NCBI GenBank assembly: GCA_947479755.1
Contig: CANKAM010000037.1
Coordinates: 1-36,721 of the forward strand
Direction: 5' to 3'
Origin: Bacteroidota bacterium
Lineage (GTDB): Bacteria; Bacteroidota; Bacteroidia; SXHM01
Length of the DNA: 36,721 nt
Each line of letters opens with the position of its first letter. The first letter of the stretch is position 1. The notes under the pieces are model-generated. The model saw only the letters and a list, made by a program, of their open reading frames with translations. It was not told where the DNA came from and made no database searches. Shown one piece after another: positions 23,999-31,363 of this stretch. Position numbers and translations under genes: made by a program.

Positions 23999-24808
23999 AT
24001 GGCATTGACCAAAGTTTTAATCGCAGTTAAAACCTATCCTACACTCTCAGCCAAGTATGATGAGTTGGTTTGCACTGCGGGTTTTCGTGAAGATGGAACA
24101 TGGATAAGGGTTTACCCGATACCATTTAGGAAATTAGATTATGCTTCACAATACAAAAAATACGACTGGATAGAATTGGACTTGGTTAAAAATACCAAAG
24201 ATTTCAGGCGTGAAAGTTACCGCCCAAAAACAATTGATACCGAAGTAACCGTAGTTGGTCATATAAAGCCATCAGACACTTGGAGCGAGCGAAAAGAATT
24301 TGCTTTAAAAAATGTTTACACAAATCTTACAAAACTTATTGCAGAAGCAAAAGACAAGAAAATCACTACATCATTAGCTGTTTTCAAACCTTCCGTCATC
24401 AAAAAGTTTTTAATTAAACCAGTTGAGAGAGAATGGAGCAAAGAGAAATTAGACCAGTTAAAGCAGATTAATTTGTTTGAGAAAAAAGGAGATGACTTTG
24501 AGATAGTGAGAAAAATCCCCTATAAGTTTTCCTACACGTTTGCTGATGATGAAGGAACGGAAAGCACCATGATGATTGAAGATTGGGAAATAGGTGCGTT
24601 GTATTGGACTATGGTGAAAAAGTATGAAGGGAATGAAGCAAAAGCCTGTGCTGATGTAGCAAAAAAATACTTTGATGACTTTGCAAAAACAAAAGACTTG
24701 TATTTCTTTCTCGGAACAACTTTTGTGAATCATTTTGTAGCAAGAAACCCCTTCATCATTATCGGAACATTTCACCCGAAAAAGGAAATACAAACCAGAC
24801 TGTTTTAA
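23999..24808 (+). CDS. Hypothetical partner of DUF488 protein, 269 aa
   Basis: I do not recognise a named domain. The start has a regular strand/turn pattern, KVLIAVKTYPTLSAKYDELV then CTAGF.EDGTWIRVYPIPFR, and the end is FFLGTT...NPFIIIGTFHPK. It is soluble, mixed alpha/beta and rich in Lys. Separation from the DUF488 gene is only two bases, so they form a two-gene unit with its own promoter (23100). A joint role in defence or nucleic-acid handling is inferred from the neighbours. Confidence 0.65.
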   Translation: MALTKVLIAVKTYPTLSAKYDELVCTAGFREDGTWIRVYPIPFRKLDYASQYKKYDWIELDLVKNTKDFRRESYRPKTIDTEVTVVGHIKPSDTWSERKEFALKNVYTNLTKLIAEAKDKKITTSLAVFKPSVIKKFLIKPVEREWSKEKLDQLKQINLFEKKGDDFEIVRKIPYKFSYTFADDEGTESTMMIEDWEIGALYWTMVKKYEGNEAKACADVAKKYFDDFAKTKDLYFFLGTTFVNHFVARNPFIIIGTFHPKKEIQTRLF

Positions 24809-24860
24809 TCAACAGGGTTTTATAGTTTTGGCAAGTTTACCATTCTATAAGTCAACGAAA

Positions 24861-26267
24861 TCAGGGAAATACATTAAACCGCATATCCCTTTCCTTAAAA
24901 CGGTTCTTTGTAGTTATAGCAACCCCGTTTTCAACTTTTACCGTAATATCTGCATCGTGAACAATTTCATTTGAGCCACGCATCTGCCCTTCTTTTGTGG
25001 ATTGGGAAATGGTGATAAACGCAGAGTTCGGAAATAGCTCCCGTAATTCCCTCAGTCGCATCGCGTCAATTTTCAGCGTATCCAAACTGTCAAGAAAGAT
25101 GAAATGAAACTTATTTTCGAGTTTATCTTTTATTTCCTCGTAGTTTTTATAGTTAGCAAAAAACAGAAAGGAACTGTCGGCATTGATGTATATTACTTTG
25201 TCGCGCAAGGTCTTTGAAAAACCTTCTTCTCCGCTGATAAAGACAACCATACCAAAGTTTTCTGCAAGATATTGTGCAAATTGTAAGCAGAAGGTAGATT
25301 TCCCCTCCCCCGGCTTTCCATGCACCGCTAAACTAAACTCAACAGAAGGCAGTCCGAAAAAATCATTCCATCTGTTCTGAAAGTTCAAACTTTTATAGTC
25401 CATTGATTTCAATTCTTTACTGCTGATAACCTTGTCGGTGGTTTTAATAGTTGGTGGTTTTACATCACCCAAAGTTTTGTTTTCGCTTTTATTAACATTA
25501 AGTGATTGAGTTTTAGATAAAGTAAACGGCTTGCCCCAGACATTTGAGAACTGAACAACAGGTTCCTTTATTTGCTTGGTTTCATATCTTGTAATACCTT
25601 TCAGATAAAGGGTAGCTTGTTCCAAAGCTTTTTTTGCTTCGGCAAGCTGGGTTTCCAATACAGTTCTCTTTTCATTTAATAGTGCAATGCTTTTTTGCTT
25701 TTGCTTTTCCCTGTCTTCTTCAAACAAGACGGCATCTGCAAATTTGCCTATACCAAAACCAACCAAACCGCTCAATAATGTTGTCATGGGGTCGCCCTTG
25801 CTTTGTTTGTTTCCTATGTATCCAGCTGCGGCAGTCGCAGTTATGGGGAGCAAACCCATGTTCCCGTTTTGCAGCCCCTTTAGTTGCTCGTTACAAACGT
25901 TTAAAGCATCCGACACACGTTTGACAAACGTGTGTTGCTGGTCTAATTTGGCTTTTGCTTGCTTGTAAGCCTCTGTTTCTACCTGAACATCTTTAAGAAC
26001 AAAATTTGGTTTTTCTGCTTTTTTATCTATTTCTGAAAGGGGTGAGAATATTGATTTTTTTACTGGTTCATCCCCTGCAACACCCCGTAGCGTTTGAGAT
26101 AAATTATTCTCTTGTTTTACTTCAGCAGACGGTTGTTTAGCCACTACCTTTGCCGGATTCTTTTCGCGCCAGTTATTCCATCGGCAGGTATCACCGCAGA
26201 ATACGGCATCACTTCGTTTAGGAATAAAGGTCTGTTGACATTGCTGGCATATTTTAGTTTTGTTCAT
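24861..26267 (-). CDS. Zinc-ribbon RecA-like ATPase of the mobile element
   Basis: Residues 7-28 hold four cysteines (C7, C10, C24, C28) in a zinc ribbon. A middle region has long helices (about 85-230) and a short Gly/Ala-rich hydrophobic stretch. The C-terminal part is a RecA/RadA/RepA-type ATPase: Walker A GKPGEGKST near 314-322, Walker B HFIFLDSLD, a sensor-like ITISQSTKEG, and a HDADI segment as in RadA. It may act in replication, recombination or transfer of the element. Ten-base repeats CAAACGTGTG lie just before its start, and a perfect palindrome of the same word lies in its coding region. Confidence 0.75.
   Translation of the reverse strand: MNKTKICQQCQQTFIPKRSDAVFCGDTCRWNNWREKNPAKVVAKQPSAEVKQENNLSQTLRGVAGDEPVKKSIFSPLSEIDKKAEKPNFVLKDVQVETEAYKQAKAKLDQQHTFVKRVSDALNVCNEQLKGLQNGNMGLLPITATAAAGYIGNKQSKGDPMTTLLSGLVGFGIGKFADAVLFEEDREKQKQKSIALLNEKRTVLETQLAEAKKALEQATLYLKGITRYETKQIKEPVVQFSNVWGKPFTLSKTQSLNVNKSENKTLGDVKPPTIKTTDKVISSKELKSMDYKSLNFQNRWNDFFGLPSVEFSLAVHGKPGEGKSTFCLQFAQYLAENFGMVVFISGEEGFSKTLRDKVIYINADSSFLFFANYKNYEEIKDKLENKFHFIFLDSLDTLKIDAMRLRELRELFPNSAFITISQSTKEGQMRGSNEIVHDADITVKVENGVAITTKNRFKERDMRFNVFP
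25913..25935. repeat. Perfect 23-base palindrome inside the ATPase gene
   Basis: ACACACGTTTG (25913-25923), a single central A, and CAAACGTGTGT (25925-25935) are perfect 11-base arms. The 10-base word CAAACGTGTG is the same as in the tandem repeat upstream of the gene, pointing to a protein-binding site rather than chance. Confidence 0.6.
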
Positions 26268-26288
26268 GGCTGGTGATTTTATTTATTA

Positions 26289-26308
26289 CAAACGTGTGCA
26301 AACGTGTT
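26289..26308. repeat. Tandem CAAACGTGT(G/T) repeats before the ATPase start
   Basis: CAAACGTGTG (26289-26298) and CAAACGTGTT (26299-26308) are directly adjacent, one helical turn apart, starting 21 bases before the start codon on the minus strand. Read on that strand each contains CACGTTTG, which also resembles the -7 promoter box. They may be an operator, an iteron-like origin site, or doubled promoter boxes. Confidence 0.55.
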
Positions 26309-26338
26309 ATTATGTGTAAAACGGATAATTAAGAGAAC

Positions 26339-26373
26339 AAAAAAGCGGTCAGGATAACCCTGACCGCTTTTTT
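26339..26373. terminator. Bidirectional terminator between small acidic protein and ATPase genes
   Basis: GCGGTCAGG (26345-26353) and CCTGACCGC (26359-26367) pair over a 5-base loop, extended by AAAAAA/TTTTTT. It lies after the stop of the minus-strand 67-aa gene and before the ATPase promoter region, separating the two transcripts. Confidence 0.88.
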
Positions 26374-26388
26374 GTTACCACTACCACC

Positions 26389-26592
26389 CTACTCTTCTTC
26401 CTCGTCCCGGAGGTTATCAAGAATTTCTTCGAGCTTGTCAACTTCACGACTTTCCTCTTTGTCGTATTCGACCTCGATGGTGATTTCATCTTCACTTACA
26501 CCAGTAATGGTGTTGTTAAGATTGCTGTTTACCAGTTCTTCGGCAAACGCTACCATCACTTCAGATGGCACATTGAATTCTGCTTTTCTCAT
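26389..26592 (-). CDS. Small acidic protein, 67 aa
   Basis: The C-terminal half is very acidic (many Glu/Asp, ending LRDEEEE), and the first half has a short helix-strand pattern (EVMVAFAEELVNSNL, then EITIEVEYDKEES). I do not recognise the family. It is between the HTH gene and a terminator in the element-maintenance module. Acidic proteins of this size may mimic DNA or bind basic partners, but nothing here proves that. Confidence 0.55.
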   Translation of the reverse strand: MRKAEFNVPSEVMVAFAEELVNSNLNNTITGVSEDEITIEVEYDKEESREVDKLEEILDNLRDEEEE

Positions 26593-26653
26593 TTTGTTTG
26601 ATTTTAATTGTTGTTTGTATATAATTGATTGATTGGTTTCTATTATTGGATGT

Positions 26654-26902
26654 TTATTTTTTAGCTGCCAGCATTTGTTCGATTTCGGATTTTTTGAAAA
26701 TATTTTTTCCGCCCATTTTACTTGGCTTTAACAGTTTTGAAATCGTGGTGGTTGATTTCACTTTATATCTTTCCTTTACCTCTTCTGTTGTGAGCCATTC
26801 ATCTTCGGCTTTTTTCATGGTTATCTGCTCACTCAATTTATTTAAGTGCGAAAGGATTTCTTCCTTCATTGAATTAAGGTCGTCTAATGTTGCGATGTTC
26901 AT
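26654..26902 (-). CDS. Excisionase-like helix-turn-helix protein, 82 aa
   Basis: Residues 38-75 (WLTTEEVKERYKVKSTTTISKLLKPSKMGGKNIFKKSEI, given here only as a pattern of W-LTT-EEV, T-IS-LL and a basic wing) match the MerR-like HTH_17/excisionase family widely found near integrases. The first 35 residues form a helix likely used for dimerisation. It may direct excision by the recombinase whose end is at position 147, or control the module. It lies within 1.5 kb of the right attachment site, where such genes often sit. Confidence 0.75.
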   Translation of the reverse strand: MNIATLDDLNSMKEEILSHLNKLSEQITMKKAEDEWLTTEEVKERYKVKSTTTISKLLKPSKMGGKNIFKKSEIEQMLAAKK

Positions 26903-27034
26903 AGTATGTGCTGATTTTGGGCACTAAACTACCGCCAATGAAGGGAAAGGACAATTTTTTAGAATTACTATTTGGTCAAATAGTAATAGTAATCTTAAAA
27001 ATAAGCGAGAAAAGGAGGCTTTGCAGTTAACTTA

Positions 27035-28177
27035 TCAGGAAGGAGAAAGCTTGTCTTTTATTTTATAAAAACTATCAGGGTATTGATAATTTTTTATTTC
27101 ATCTCCTGTTAATTTTAAGAATGGATTAGCCCCTTTAATATTTTCAAATTGCCTTCCATATACATCTTCAAAAAAATATTCAATTTTTGAATACAGGTTA
27201 TTAGTATGGCTTTTGGTAATAAAATCATCATCAGACAAAAGACCCAATTCTTTGAGAAAATATAAAAACCTAAATAATGATTTCAGATTTGATTTATTAG
27301 TCCTAATGTAAATATCAATCCATGCTATCCGTTGCTCTATTTCCTTAAATGGTAGTGGATTTGCACTGAATATCATACTAAATTCATGGATGCCTATCTC
27401 ATCTATCAACTTAACATCATCACTTTGCATTTCCTTACAAAGCGCCAGTCTTTGTGCGATAGTTCCCTTCCATTTAAAAGGTGTCACAAAAATTTTGCTG
27501 TCTTTTGCTTTTAGTGGAGGACTTGATATTGGAGGAGGACTTGATATTACAGTGTTTACAGACGAATTATTTTCAACAATCCAATCAGTTACTGTTTCAG
27601 AAGTATCGTTCTGAATTAATAATTTGTGCTGCCGCAGACATAACTCTAAGAACCGCTTAAACTTTTTAATATCACTACTAAAATTATTTGTAAAATGATA
27701 TTGGAGGTAGTCGTCAATTTCATGTAAATTATACTGCTTTAACTTTAAAGAGAAAAATAGAGGAAAATCATTATCTTTTGGAGTAAGTTGAATATCTGGG
27801 AAAAGTGAATACACCTTTCCTACTATAATTCCTGGCATGTAACCGTTACTTCTTATTTTCTCTGCTAAATTATCTTGGAAGTCAAGATATTCCTTCGTTT
27901 CAGATATAGTTTTGGGGTTAAATGATAAATATTTTTTAATTTGATTATCTGTGTAATGATTATTTTTTAAAAATTGTATTATTGGCACACCAAGATTCCG
28001 TTTAAATGATAGATTATGAACGATAGTGTAGATTTGTTGTTTTAGATGGGGGTTGTTACGATAACCTTCAAAAATATAAGGACCCTCGGCAACTAATATA
28101 TTGCCTACATCAATTTCAAAATCTGACGCCTTAATTATTTCGGGTAACTTATTCTTGGCTGGACTTTTTTTAGGCAT
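27035..28177 (-). CDS. Hypothetical protein of the element end, 380 aa
   Basis: I do not recognise this protein. It is soluble, rich in Lys, Asn, Phe and Tyr, and mostly helical. A Pro/Ser-rich linker near residues 213-223 (SSPPPISSPPL) divides it into two parts; the second begins with FKWKGTIAQRLALCKEM. Similar two-part helical proteins with a late segment of this kind occur in Bacteroidota mobile elements (RteC-like in outline), but I could not confirm that. The gene is clearly more AT-rich than its neighbours and is the last gene before the tRNA remnant, so it belongs to the element. Confidence 0.6.
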   Translation of the reverse strand: MPKKSPAKNKLPEIIKASDFEIDVGNILVAEGPYIFEGYRNNPHLKQQIYTIVHNLSFKRNLGVPIIQFLKNNHYTDNQIKKYLSFNPKTISETKEYLDFQDNLAEKIRSNGYMPGIIVGKVYSLFPDIQLTPKDNDFPLFFSLKLKQYNLHEIDDYLQYHFTNNFSSDIKKFKRFLELCLRQHKLLIQNDTSETVTDWIVENNSSVNTVISSPPPISSPPLKAKDSKIFVTPFKWKGTIAQRLALCKEMQSDDVKLIDEIGIHEFSMIFSANPLPFKEIEQRIAWIDIYIRTNKSNLKSLFRFLYFLKELGLLSDDDFITKSHTNNLYSKIEYFFEDVYGRQFENIKGANPFLKLTGDEIKNYQYPDSFYKIKDKLSPS

Positions 28178-28245
28178 AATTTTAATTATGTAACTTCAAA
28201 AGTAGTCACAATAATCAAGTTTCATTACATTTGCATCTGATTGCT

Positions 28246-28266
28246 CGGTTACCTATTCGGTTACCT
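28246..28266 (+). repeat. Direct repeat CGGTTACCT next to the attachment site
   Basis: CGGTTACCT occurs at 28246-28254 and again at 28258-28266, 12 bases apart. It lies 52 bases inside the tRNA remnant. Short direct repeats at such positions can be arm-type sites for a recombinase or excisionase; no direct evidence exists here. Confidence 0.4.
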
Positions 28267-28317
28267 GTGATTGCAAGAACAAGAAAACATGATGATATTC
28301 AGCCTGATATGAGAATT

Positions 28318-28338
28318 GTTCAAATCCCGCCACCCCGA
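28318..28338 (+). other. tRNA 3'-end remnant, probable attR of the integrated element
   Basis: The 21 bases read as tRNA positions G53 to A73: G-TTCAAAT-C loop, T-stem 3' strand CCCGC, acceptor 3' strand CACCCCG and discriminator A. The five bases before the loop (AATTG) cannot form the T-stem, and no D or anticodon arm is found upstream, so only the 3' end is present. The implied acceptor 5' strand CGGGGTG, with C1-G72, suggests tRNA-Pro. A strong terminator follows at once. This is the expected scar where an element entered a tRNA gene. Confidence 0.75.
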
Positions 28339-28344
28339 CTGGAT

Positions 28345-28386
28345 AAAAGTCCTGTCACGCCTAAGGCGAGACGGGACTTTTTGTTT
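28345..28386 (+). terminator. Terminator of the original tRNA gene
   Basis: AAGTCCTGTC (28347-28356) and GACGGGACTT (28370-28379) pair along ten positions with one G-T wobble. Inside, CGCC/GGCG closes over TAA, and a T-run TTTTTGTTTT follows. It sits nine bases after the tRNA remnant, where a tRNA terminator belongs. Confidence 0.88.
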
Positions 28387-28394
28387 TAATAAAA

Positions 28395-28427
28395 CAAAAA
28401 AGCCACACTTCTCAGCGTGGCTTTTTT
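28395..28427. terminator. Terminator downstream of the PUR-family gene
   Basis: AAAAAAGCCAC and GTGGCTTTTTT form an 11-pair stem with a partly paired loop (28395-28427). It lies 18 bases past the stop of the minus-strand gene at 28446 and can also back up the tRNA terminator from the other side. Confidence 0.8.
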
Positions 28428-28445
28428 AACTTTAATTATGTATGA

Positions 28446-28811
28446 TTATTTTAAGTCTTCAAACTCTACGTCTGTGAATGAACCGCTTTTATCTGACGGC
28501 TTTTCAGAAGCAGTTGTTTCTTCTGTTTCAGGAGGCGCTGTATATGGTTGTTCTTTTTGTATAAAATCAAACACCTCTTTCAAACCTTCATTAAATTTAT
28601 CAAAATCTTCTTTGTACAGAAAGATTTTATGCTTCTGATAAGTGAACGTTCCGTCATCATTAAAGCGTTTTTTACTTTCGGTAATGGTAAGAAAATAGTC
28701 GTTTCCTTTGGTTGCTTTCACATCAAAGAAATACGTCCTTTTGCCTGCTCTTACTGACTTTGAGAAAATCTCTTCTTTCTTATGGCTATCAAATTCTTCC
28801 ATGGTACTCAT
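28446..28811 (-). CDS. PUR-family nucleic-acid-binding protein (DUF3276)
   Basis: The block KKEEIFSKSVRAGKRTYFFDVKATKGNDYFLTITESKK, here cited by its ends, is the PUR/DUF3276 signature, followed by HKIFLYKEDFDKFNEGL and an acidic Pro/Thr-rich tail. These small proteins are common in Bacteroidota and bind single-stranded DNA or RNA, and Borrelia BpuR is a relative. I use the ATG at 28811 (or 28802) instead of 28850, because a -7 box lies at 28827-28834, inside the longer frame. The gene is divergent from dnaN and is chromosomal backbone. Confidence 0.88.
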   Translation of the reverse strand: MSTMEEFDSHKKEEIFSKSVRAGKRTYFFDVKATKGNDYFLTITESKKRFNDDGTFTYQKHKIFLYKEDFDKFNEGLKEVFDFIQKEQPYTAPPETEETTASEKPSDKSGSFTDVEFEDLK

Positions 28812-28826
28812 TGGTTTAAGTTTGAG

Positions 28827-28834
28827 CAAAATTA
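28827..28834 (-). promoter_or_regulatory. Candidate -7 box TAATTTTG of the PUR-family gene
   Basis: On the minus strand TAATTTTG matches TAnnTTTG and lies 15 bases before the start at 28811. It supports that start over the upstream ATG at 28850. No good -33 box was seen. Confidence 0.45.
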
Positions 28835-28961
28835 AAAAAATAACAACCAAAACGTTTTTTTGTAATTAATTTTAACGCAGGCAATTTAAGTGCTGTAGAA
28901 AACTTGTAAAACTTGTTGAAAAATTAATGATTAATTTTTAATGCCAGCCTGAATGAAAATA

Positions 28962-28969
28962 TATATTTG
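28962..28969 (+). promoter_or_regulatory. -7 promoter box TATATTTG of dnaN
   Basis: TATATTTG matches TAnnTTTG and ends 31 bases before the dnaN ATG at 29001, in AT-rich sequence between two divergent genes. Confidence 0.55.
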
Positions 28970-29000
28970 TGAACCTTAAAAAAACTATAAACACGGTAAA

Positions 29001-30125
29001 ATGAAATTCATAGTATCAAGCTCGGTTCTGTTAAAAAATTTACAAAGCATAAGCGGTGTGCTTAACTCAAGCAACACGCTTCCCATTCTGGATAATTTTC
29101 TTTTTGAAATAAATAAAAACAGGTTGCAGATTTCAGGTTCTGACCTGGAAACAACTATGAGCACTTCACTTGAACTGGAGAAAGCCGACAAAGGTGGTTC
29201 GGTTGCTATTCCTGCAAAACTGTTGCTGGATATTTTAAAATCATTACCCGATCATCCTATTACTTTCAATATCAACGCTGAGACTTTTGGAATTGAAATA
29301 AGTTCTGACTACGGAAAATATAAACTGAGCGGACAAAACGGAAATGAGTTTCCTAAAAATCCAAAGATTGATGGCGCTTCAAAATTGTCAATTCCTGCGC
29401 ATGTGATTAACCGTGCAATTGGCAAAACTATTTTTGCTACAGGCAATGATGAATTGCGCCCCGTAATGTCTGGCGTATTTTTTCAGTTATCTGAAGATGC
29501 GTTAACCTTTGTTGCAACCGATGCACATAAATTAGTGCGCTACAAACGCACAGATGCAAAAGCACCAAAAGCAGCTTCGTTTATTCTGCCAAAGAAACCA
29601 TTGAACCTTTTGAAAAACACTCTGGCGCTACTTGTGTCGGATGTGGAAATTGAATACAACGAAACTAACGCATCATTCACCTTTGATAACACCAACCTTA
29701 TTTGCCGCTTGATTGAAGGTAAATATCCAAACTACGATGCGGTTATTCCCAAAAGCAATCCTAACAAACTTACGGTTGACCGCAGTTCATTGCTGAACTC
29801 TATCAAACGTGTTTCAATTTTCTCAAACAAAACAACGCATCAGGTACGATTGAAAATTTCAGGAAGCGAATTAAATCTTTCTGCCGAAGATCTTGACTTT
29901 GCAAACGAAGCAACGGAAAGACTTACCTGCCAGTTTACAGGCGAGGATATGGAAATTGGTTTCAACAGCAAGTTCCTGATTGAAATGCTTGCTAATCTGG
30001 AGAGTGAAAATGTGATGATTGAAATGTCGGCACCCAACCGCGCAGGAATTTTATTACCCGTTGAAAAGATTGAAGACGGTGAAGAAATTCTGATGCTGGT
30101 GATGCCGGTGATGCTGAATACCTAA
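29001..30125 (+). CDS. dnaN: DNA polymerase III beta subunit (sliding clamp)
   Basis: The 374-residue length and threefold repeated clamp architecture are standard. Recognisable parts include the start MKFIVSSSVLLKNLQ, LPILDNFLFEI, the middle-domain GNDELRPVMSGVFFQ with TDAHKLVRYKR, LIEGKYPNYDAVIP, and the end ILMLVMPVMLN. The clamp rings DNA and tethers polymerase and repair proteins. It has its own promoter box (28962), divergent from the PUR gene. Its last four bases overlap the end of the convergent gene at 30122. As a single-copy housekeeping gene it marks the chromosome side of the tRNA scar. Confidence 0.97.
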   Translation: MKFIVSSSVLLKNLQSISGVLNSSNTLPILDNFLFEINKNRLQISGSDLETTMSTSLELEKADKGGSVAIPAKLLLDILKSLPDHPITFNINAETFGIEISSDYGKYKLSGQNGNEFPKNPKIDGASKLSIPAHVINRAIGKTIFATGNDELRPVMSGVFFQLSEDALTFVATDAHKLVRYKRTDAKAPKAASFILPKKPLNLLKNTLALLVSDVEIEYNETNASFTFDNTNLICRLIEGKYPNYDAVIPKSNPNKLTVDRSSLLNSIKRVSIFSNKTTHQVRLKISGSELNLSAEDLDFANEATERLTCQFTGEDMEIGFNSKFLIEMLANLESENVMIEMSAPNRAGILLPVEKIEDGEEILMLVMPVMLNT

Positions 30126-30574
30126 GGTTTAGCAGCTTTAGGAATTAGTTTTAGTTCTCTGAAAATTACCACCAGTTTTTCAAGCAGAAAAGAAAAGCCC
30201 ATCCACGCAGGCAGGTAATCCAGACGGATGTAGCCCATAATGTGCAAGCCTGTTTTATATTCCCATGGGCATGCACCTGTTAGTTTATCTAACAGAAATC
30301 CGCTTGCAAATTCTACTGCGAATATGCCAATTGAATAAACTACTAATCTTACCAGTAGTGGTATTTTAACCATTTTATCCATCACAAACGGAATCAGAAA
30401 AGATGCCGGTCCGTAAATAAAAAACATCCATACATAGGAATTTCCCGACAGCGACCAATCCCACGTTCCACCCTCCATAACTGAAGTGATGTTGTCATAA
30501 AATGATGTGAAAAATATCTCTGCAGTAATTCCTATACAGGCAAAAAGAGTGAATGCAATAATTCTGTTTTTCAT
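30122..30574 (-). CDS. CmpB-like (ABC type IV-like) membrane protein
   Basis: Four hydrophobic helices are visible in 150 residues, with YVWMFFIYGPASFLIPFVMD and CPWEYKTGLHIMGYIRLDYLPAWMGFSF as the most characteristic stretches. They resemble the putative ABC-transporter type IV (CmpB/COG4905) proteins. Function is not established. Its start overlaps the rhomboid stop by four bases (ATGA), so both come from one transcript, and its end overlaps dnaN on the opposite strand by four bases. Confidence 0.7.
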   Translation of the reverse strand: MKNRIIAFTLFACIGITAEIFFTSFYDNITSVMEGGTWDWSLSGNSYVWMFFIYGPASFLIPFVMDKMVKIPLLVRLVVYSIGIFAVEFASGFLLDKLTGACPWEYKTGLHIMGYIRLDYLPAWMGFSFLLEKLVVIFRELKLIPKAAKP

Positions 30575-31317
30575 TTGTTGGGTGAATTGTTTTCCGGAGG
30601 TTCTGTTGGTTTATAAATAATATTAATCTTGATTTTCGGATTGGTATTATCTGAATTAGTATCTGTGGGTTGCTCCTCAATTACTTCATCAACGAGCTCT
30701 TCATTTTCCCATTCGTAAACAATTTTTGGCGGACCTTCTTTGCGGAAATAAATAGCAGCAACTAAACCGGCAATTGCTCCATACAAATGTCCCTCCCATG
30801 AAACGCCTTTGTAAATGGGGAAAATACCCCAGAAAATACTGCCGTAAAGAAATATCACTAACAGGGAAATTACCATAGAGCGATATTCTCTGCGAATAAC
30901 GCCCATAAAGAAAAGAAACGTTGCAAGTCCGTAAACAACACCGCTTGCGCCAATGTGCGTTATGCCCGGATGGCCTACAAACCATAACCACGAAGTTCCT
31001 GCAAACCAAACCCAGAGCAGAACAGTACCTGCAACTCTGTTGTAAAAATAGTAGAGCAACGAACCGAGAATAAGCATGGGAACTGAATTACCACTCAGGT
31101 GTTTAAAATCACCATGAAGAAAAGGCATGGTAAAAATTCCTTTTAAGCCTTGAAGTTCACCTGTGGTAAGCCCGAATGGAGCAAAATCTGAATGTGTAAA
31201 AACTTCCAGAAGCTTTACCACCCACATAATAACAACAAACAGAACAGGAATAAAAAAACTGTTAATTATCTTTTTCCTCTCGCTGATAGTTTCGTCTTGC
31301 ACGGTGCAAAGAAACAA
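30571..31317 (-). CDS. Rhomboid-family intramembrane serine protease
   Basis: The rhomboid signatures are present: HLSGNSVPM with His73 and Asn77, the catalytic serine in GASGVVYG (Ser126), and the catalytic histidine in EGHLYGAIAG (His177), within six to seven membrane helices. A 55-residue acidic and Pro-rich cytoplasmic tail follows. It cleaves membrane proteins within the bilayer; its substrates are unknown. The ATG at 31317 lies at the very edge of the upstream terminator hairpin. Starting at a GTG five codons later is possible. Confidence 0.88.
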   Translation of the reverse strand: MFLCTVQDETISERKKIINSFFIPVLFVVIMWVVKLLEVFTHSDFAPFGLTTGELQGLKGIFTMPFLHGDFKHLSGNSVPMLILGSLLYYFYNRVAGTVLLWVWFAGTSWLWFVGHPGITHIGASGVVYGLATFLFFMGVIRREYRSMVISLLVIFLYGSIFWGIFPIYKGVSWEGHLYGAIAGLVAAIYFRKEGPPKIVYEWENEELVDEVIEEQPTDTNSDNTNPKIKINIIYKPTEPPENNSPNK

Positions 31318-31349
31318 AAAAGGCGCGCCATGTGGCGCGCCTTTTTTTT
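31316..31349. terminator. Terminator between T9SS cargo gene and rhomboid gene
   Basis: GGCGCGCCA and TGGCGCGCC form a nine-pair stem with a TG tip, flanked by AAAAAA and TTTTTTTT. It follows the minus-strand T9SS gene stop by 14 bases and touches the rhomboid start codon. Confidence 0.9.
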
Positions 31350-31363
31350 AGAAGATAGATTTC

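Noticed and set aside
27035-28177. Call as RteC transfer regulator
   Set aside because: The outline is similar, but I could not find enough family residues; left as hypothetical.
28240-28340. A complete tRNA gene at the scar
   Set aside because: Only the T-loop to discriminator part exists; no matching 5' acceptor, D arm or anticodon arm was found upstream.
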